NCBI GenBank assembly: GCA_027483745.1
Contig: JAIXTZ010000033.1
Coordinates: 1-5,011, forward strand
Direction of reading: 5' to 3'
Source: Lysobacteraceae bacterium
Lineage (GTDB): Bacteria; Pseudomonadota; Gammaproteobacteria; Xanthomonadales; Xanthomonadaceae
DNA length: 5,011 nt
Part shown: positions 4,904 through 5,011 of the stretch, piece after piece
Numbering within the stretch: position 1 is the stretch's first letter
How the letters are laid out: each line of letters begins with the position of its first letter
Program-made: the position numbers and the translations under genes
Notes under the pieces: model-generated
Database searches by the model: none
What the model saw: the letters and a program-made list of their open reading frames with translations, nothing else
Told to the model about the DNA's origin: nothing

Positions 4904-5011
4904 ATGCGCCTTTCGCAGTTCCACCTCAGCACCACCAAGGAAACCCCCGCCGACGCCGAAGTCATCAGCCACCAGCTGATGCTGCGGGCGGGGATGATCA
5001 AGAAGCTCGGC
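4904..5011 (+). CDS. proS: Prolyl-tRNA synthetase, N-terminal fragment (3' end outside window)
   Basis: The first 36 codons of prolyl-tRNA synthetase, the class II enzyme that charges tRNA(Pro) with proline. The sequence [20 protein letters not shown] followed by [16 protein letters not shown] is almost the same as the start of E. coli ProS ([20 protein letters not shown]...[14 protein letters not shown]). That fixes both identity and start codon. The rest of the gene, including the catalytic motifs and the editing domain, is beyond the right edge. The ribosome binding site is poor (only GAG about seven bases before the ATG). It has its own promoter box upstream and is separated from the DUF4124 gene by 98 nt, so it is probably an independent unit. 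Confidence 0.96.
   Translation, partial: MRLSQFHLSTTKETPADAEVISHQLMLRAGMIKKLG

Overview
This is a GC-rich window, by eye about two thirds G+C, with tightly packed genes and GTG starts. The gene content and protein families (ValS, hemolysin III, RimI, type I PssA, a DUF4124 protein, ProS) suggest a gammaproteobacterium of the Xanthomonadaceae/Rhodanobacteraceae group (Lysobacter- or Luteimonas-like). That placement is inferred from recognised families and gene order, not from a database search. I see no mobile element, CRISPR array, tRNA or rRNA. The window reads as core chromosome.

Layout: (1) 2-553 (+) is the 3' end of valS, including the C-terminal coiled-coil arm of valyl-tRNA synthetase. 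(2) 556-2073 (+), starting 2 nt after valS, encodes a 505-aa putative lipoprotein with TPR-type repeats. (3) 2139-2795 (+) encodes a seven-helix hemolysin III/PAQR-family membrane protein, preceded by a 65-nt spacer that can fold into two competing hairpins. (4) 3540-4319, 3289-3543 and 2797-3285, all on the minus strand, form a compact operon in the order pssA, small HolD-like gene, rimI. pssA and the small gene overlap by 4 nt (GTGA), and rimI starts 3 nt after the small gene ends. rimI converges on the hemolysin III gene with one base between the stop codons, inside a perfect 15-nt palindrome. (5) 4407-4805 (+), divergent from pssA, encodes a secreted DUF4124 protein. (6) 4904-5011 (+) is the first 36 codons of proS and runs off the window.

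Working together: two aminoacyl-tRNA synthetases flank the window. The minus-strand operon joins phospholipid synthesis (PssA), a probable replication factor and ribosomal protein S18 acetylation (RimI). Placing a small ORF directly upstream of rimI matches the enterobacterial holD-rimI arrangement. The two ends of this 84-aa protein resemble those of DNA polymerase III psi (HolD), although it is much shorter. This compact HolD candidate is the most interesting item here.

Regulation visible in the sequence: near-identical 14-nt promoter boxes (GCTAnnATGCGGGC) lie upstream of the DUF4124 gene and proS, and a possible leaderless promoter lies directly against the pssA start codon. I found no clearly new multi-gene system. 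Apart from the HolD-like gene and the small regulatory motifs, the region looks ordinary.
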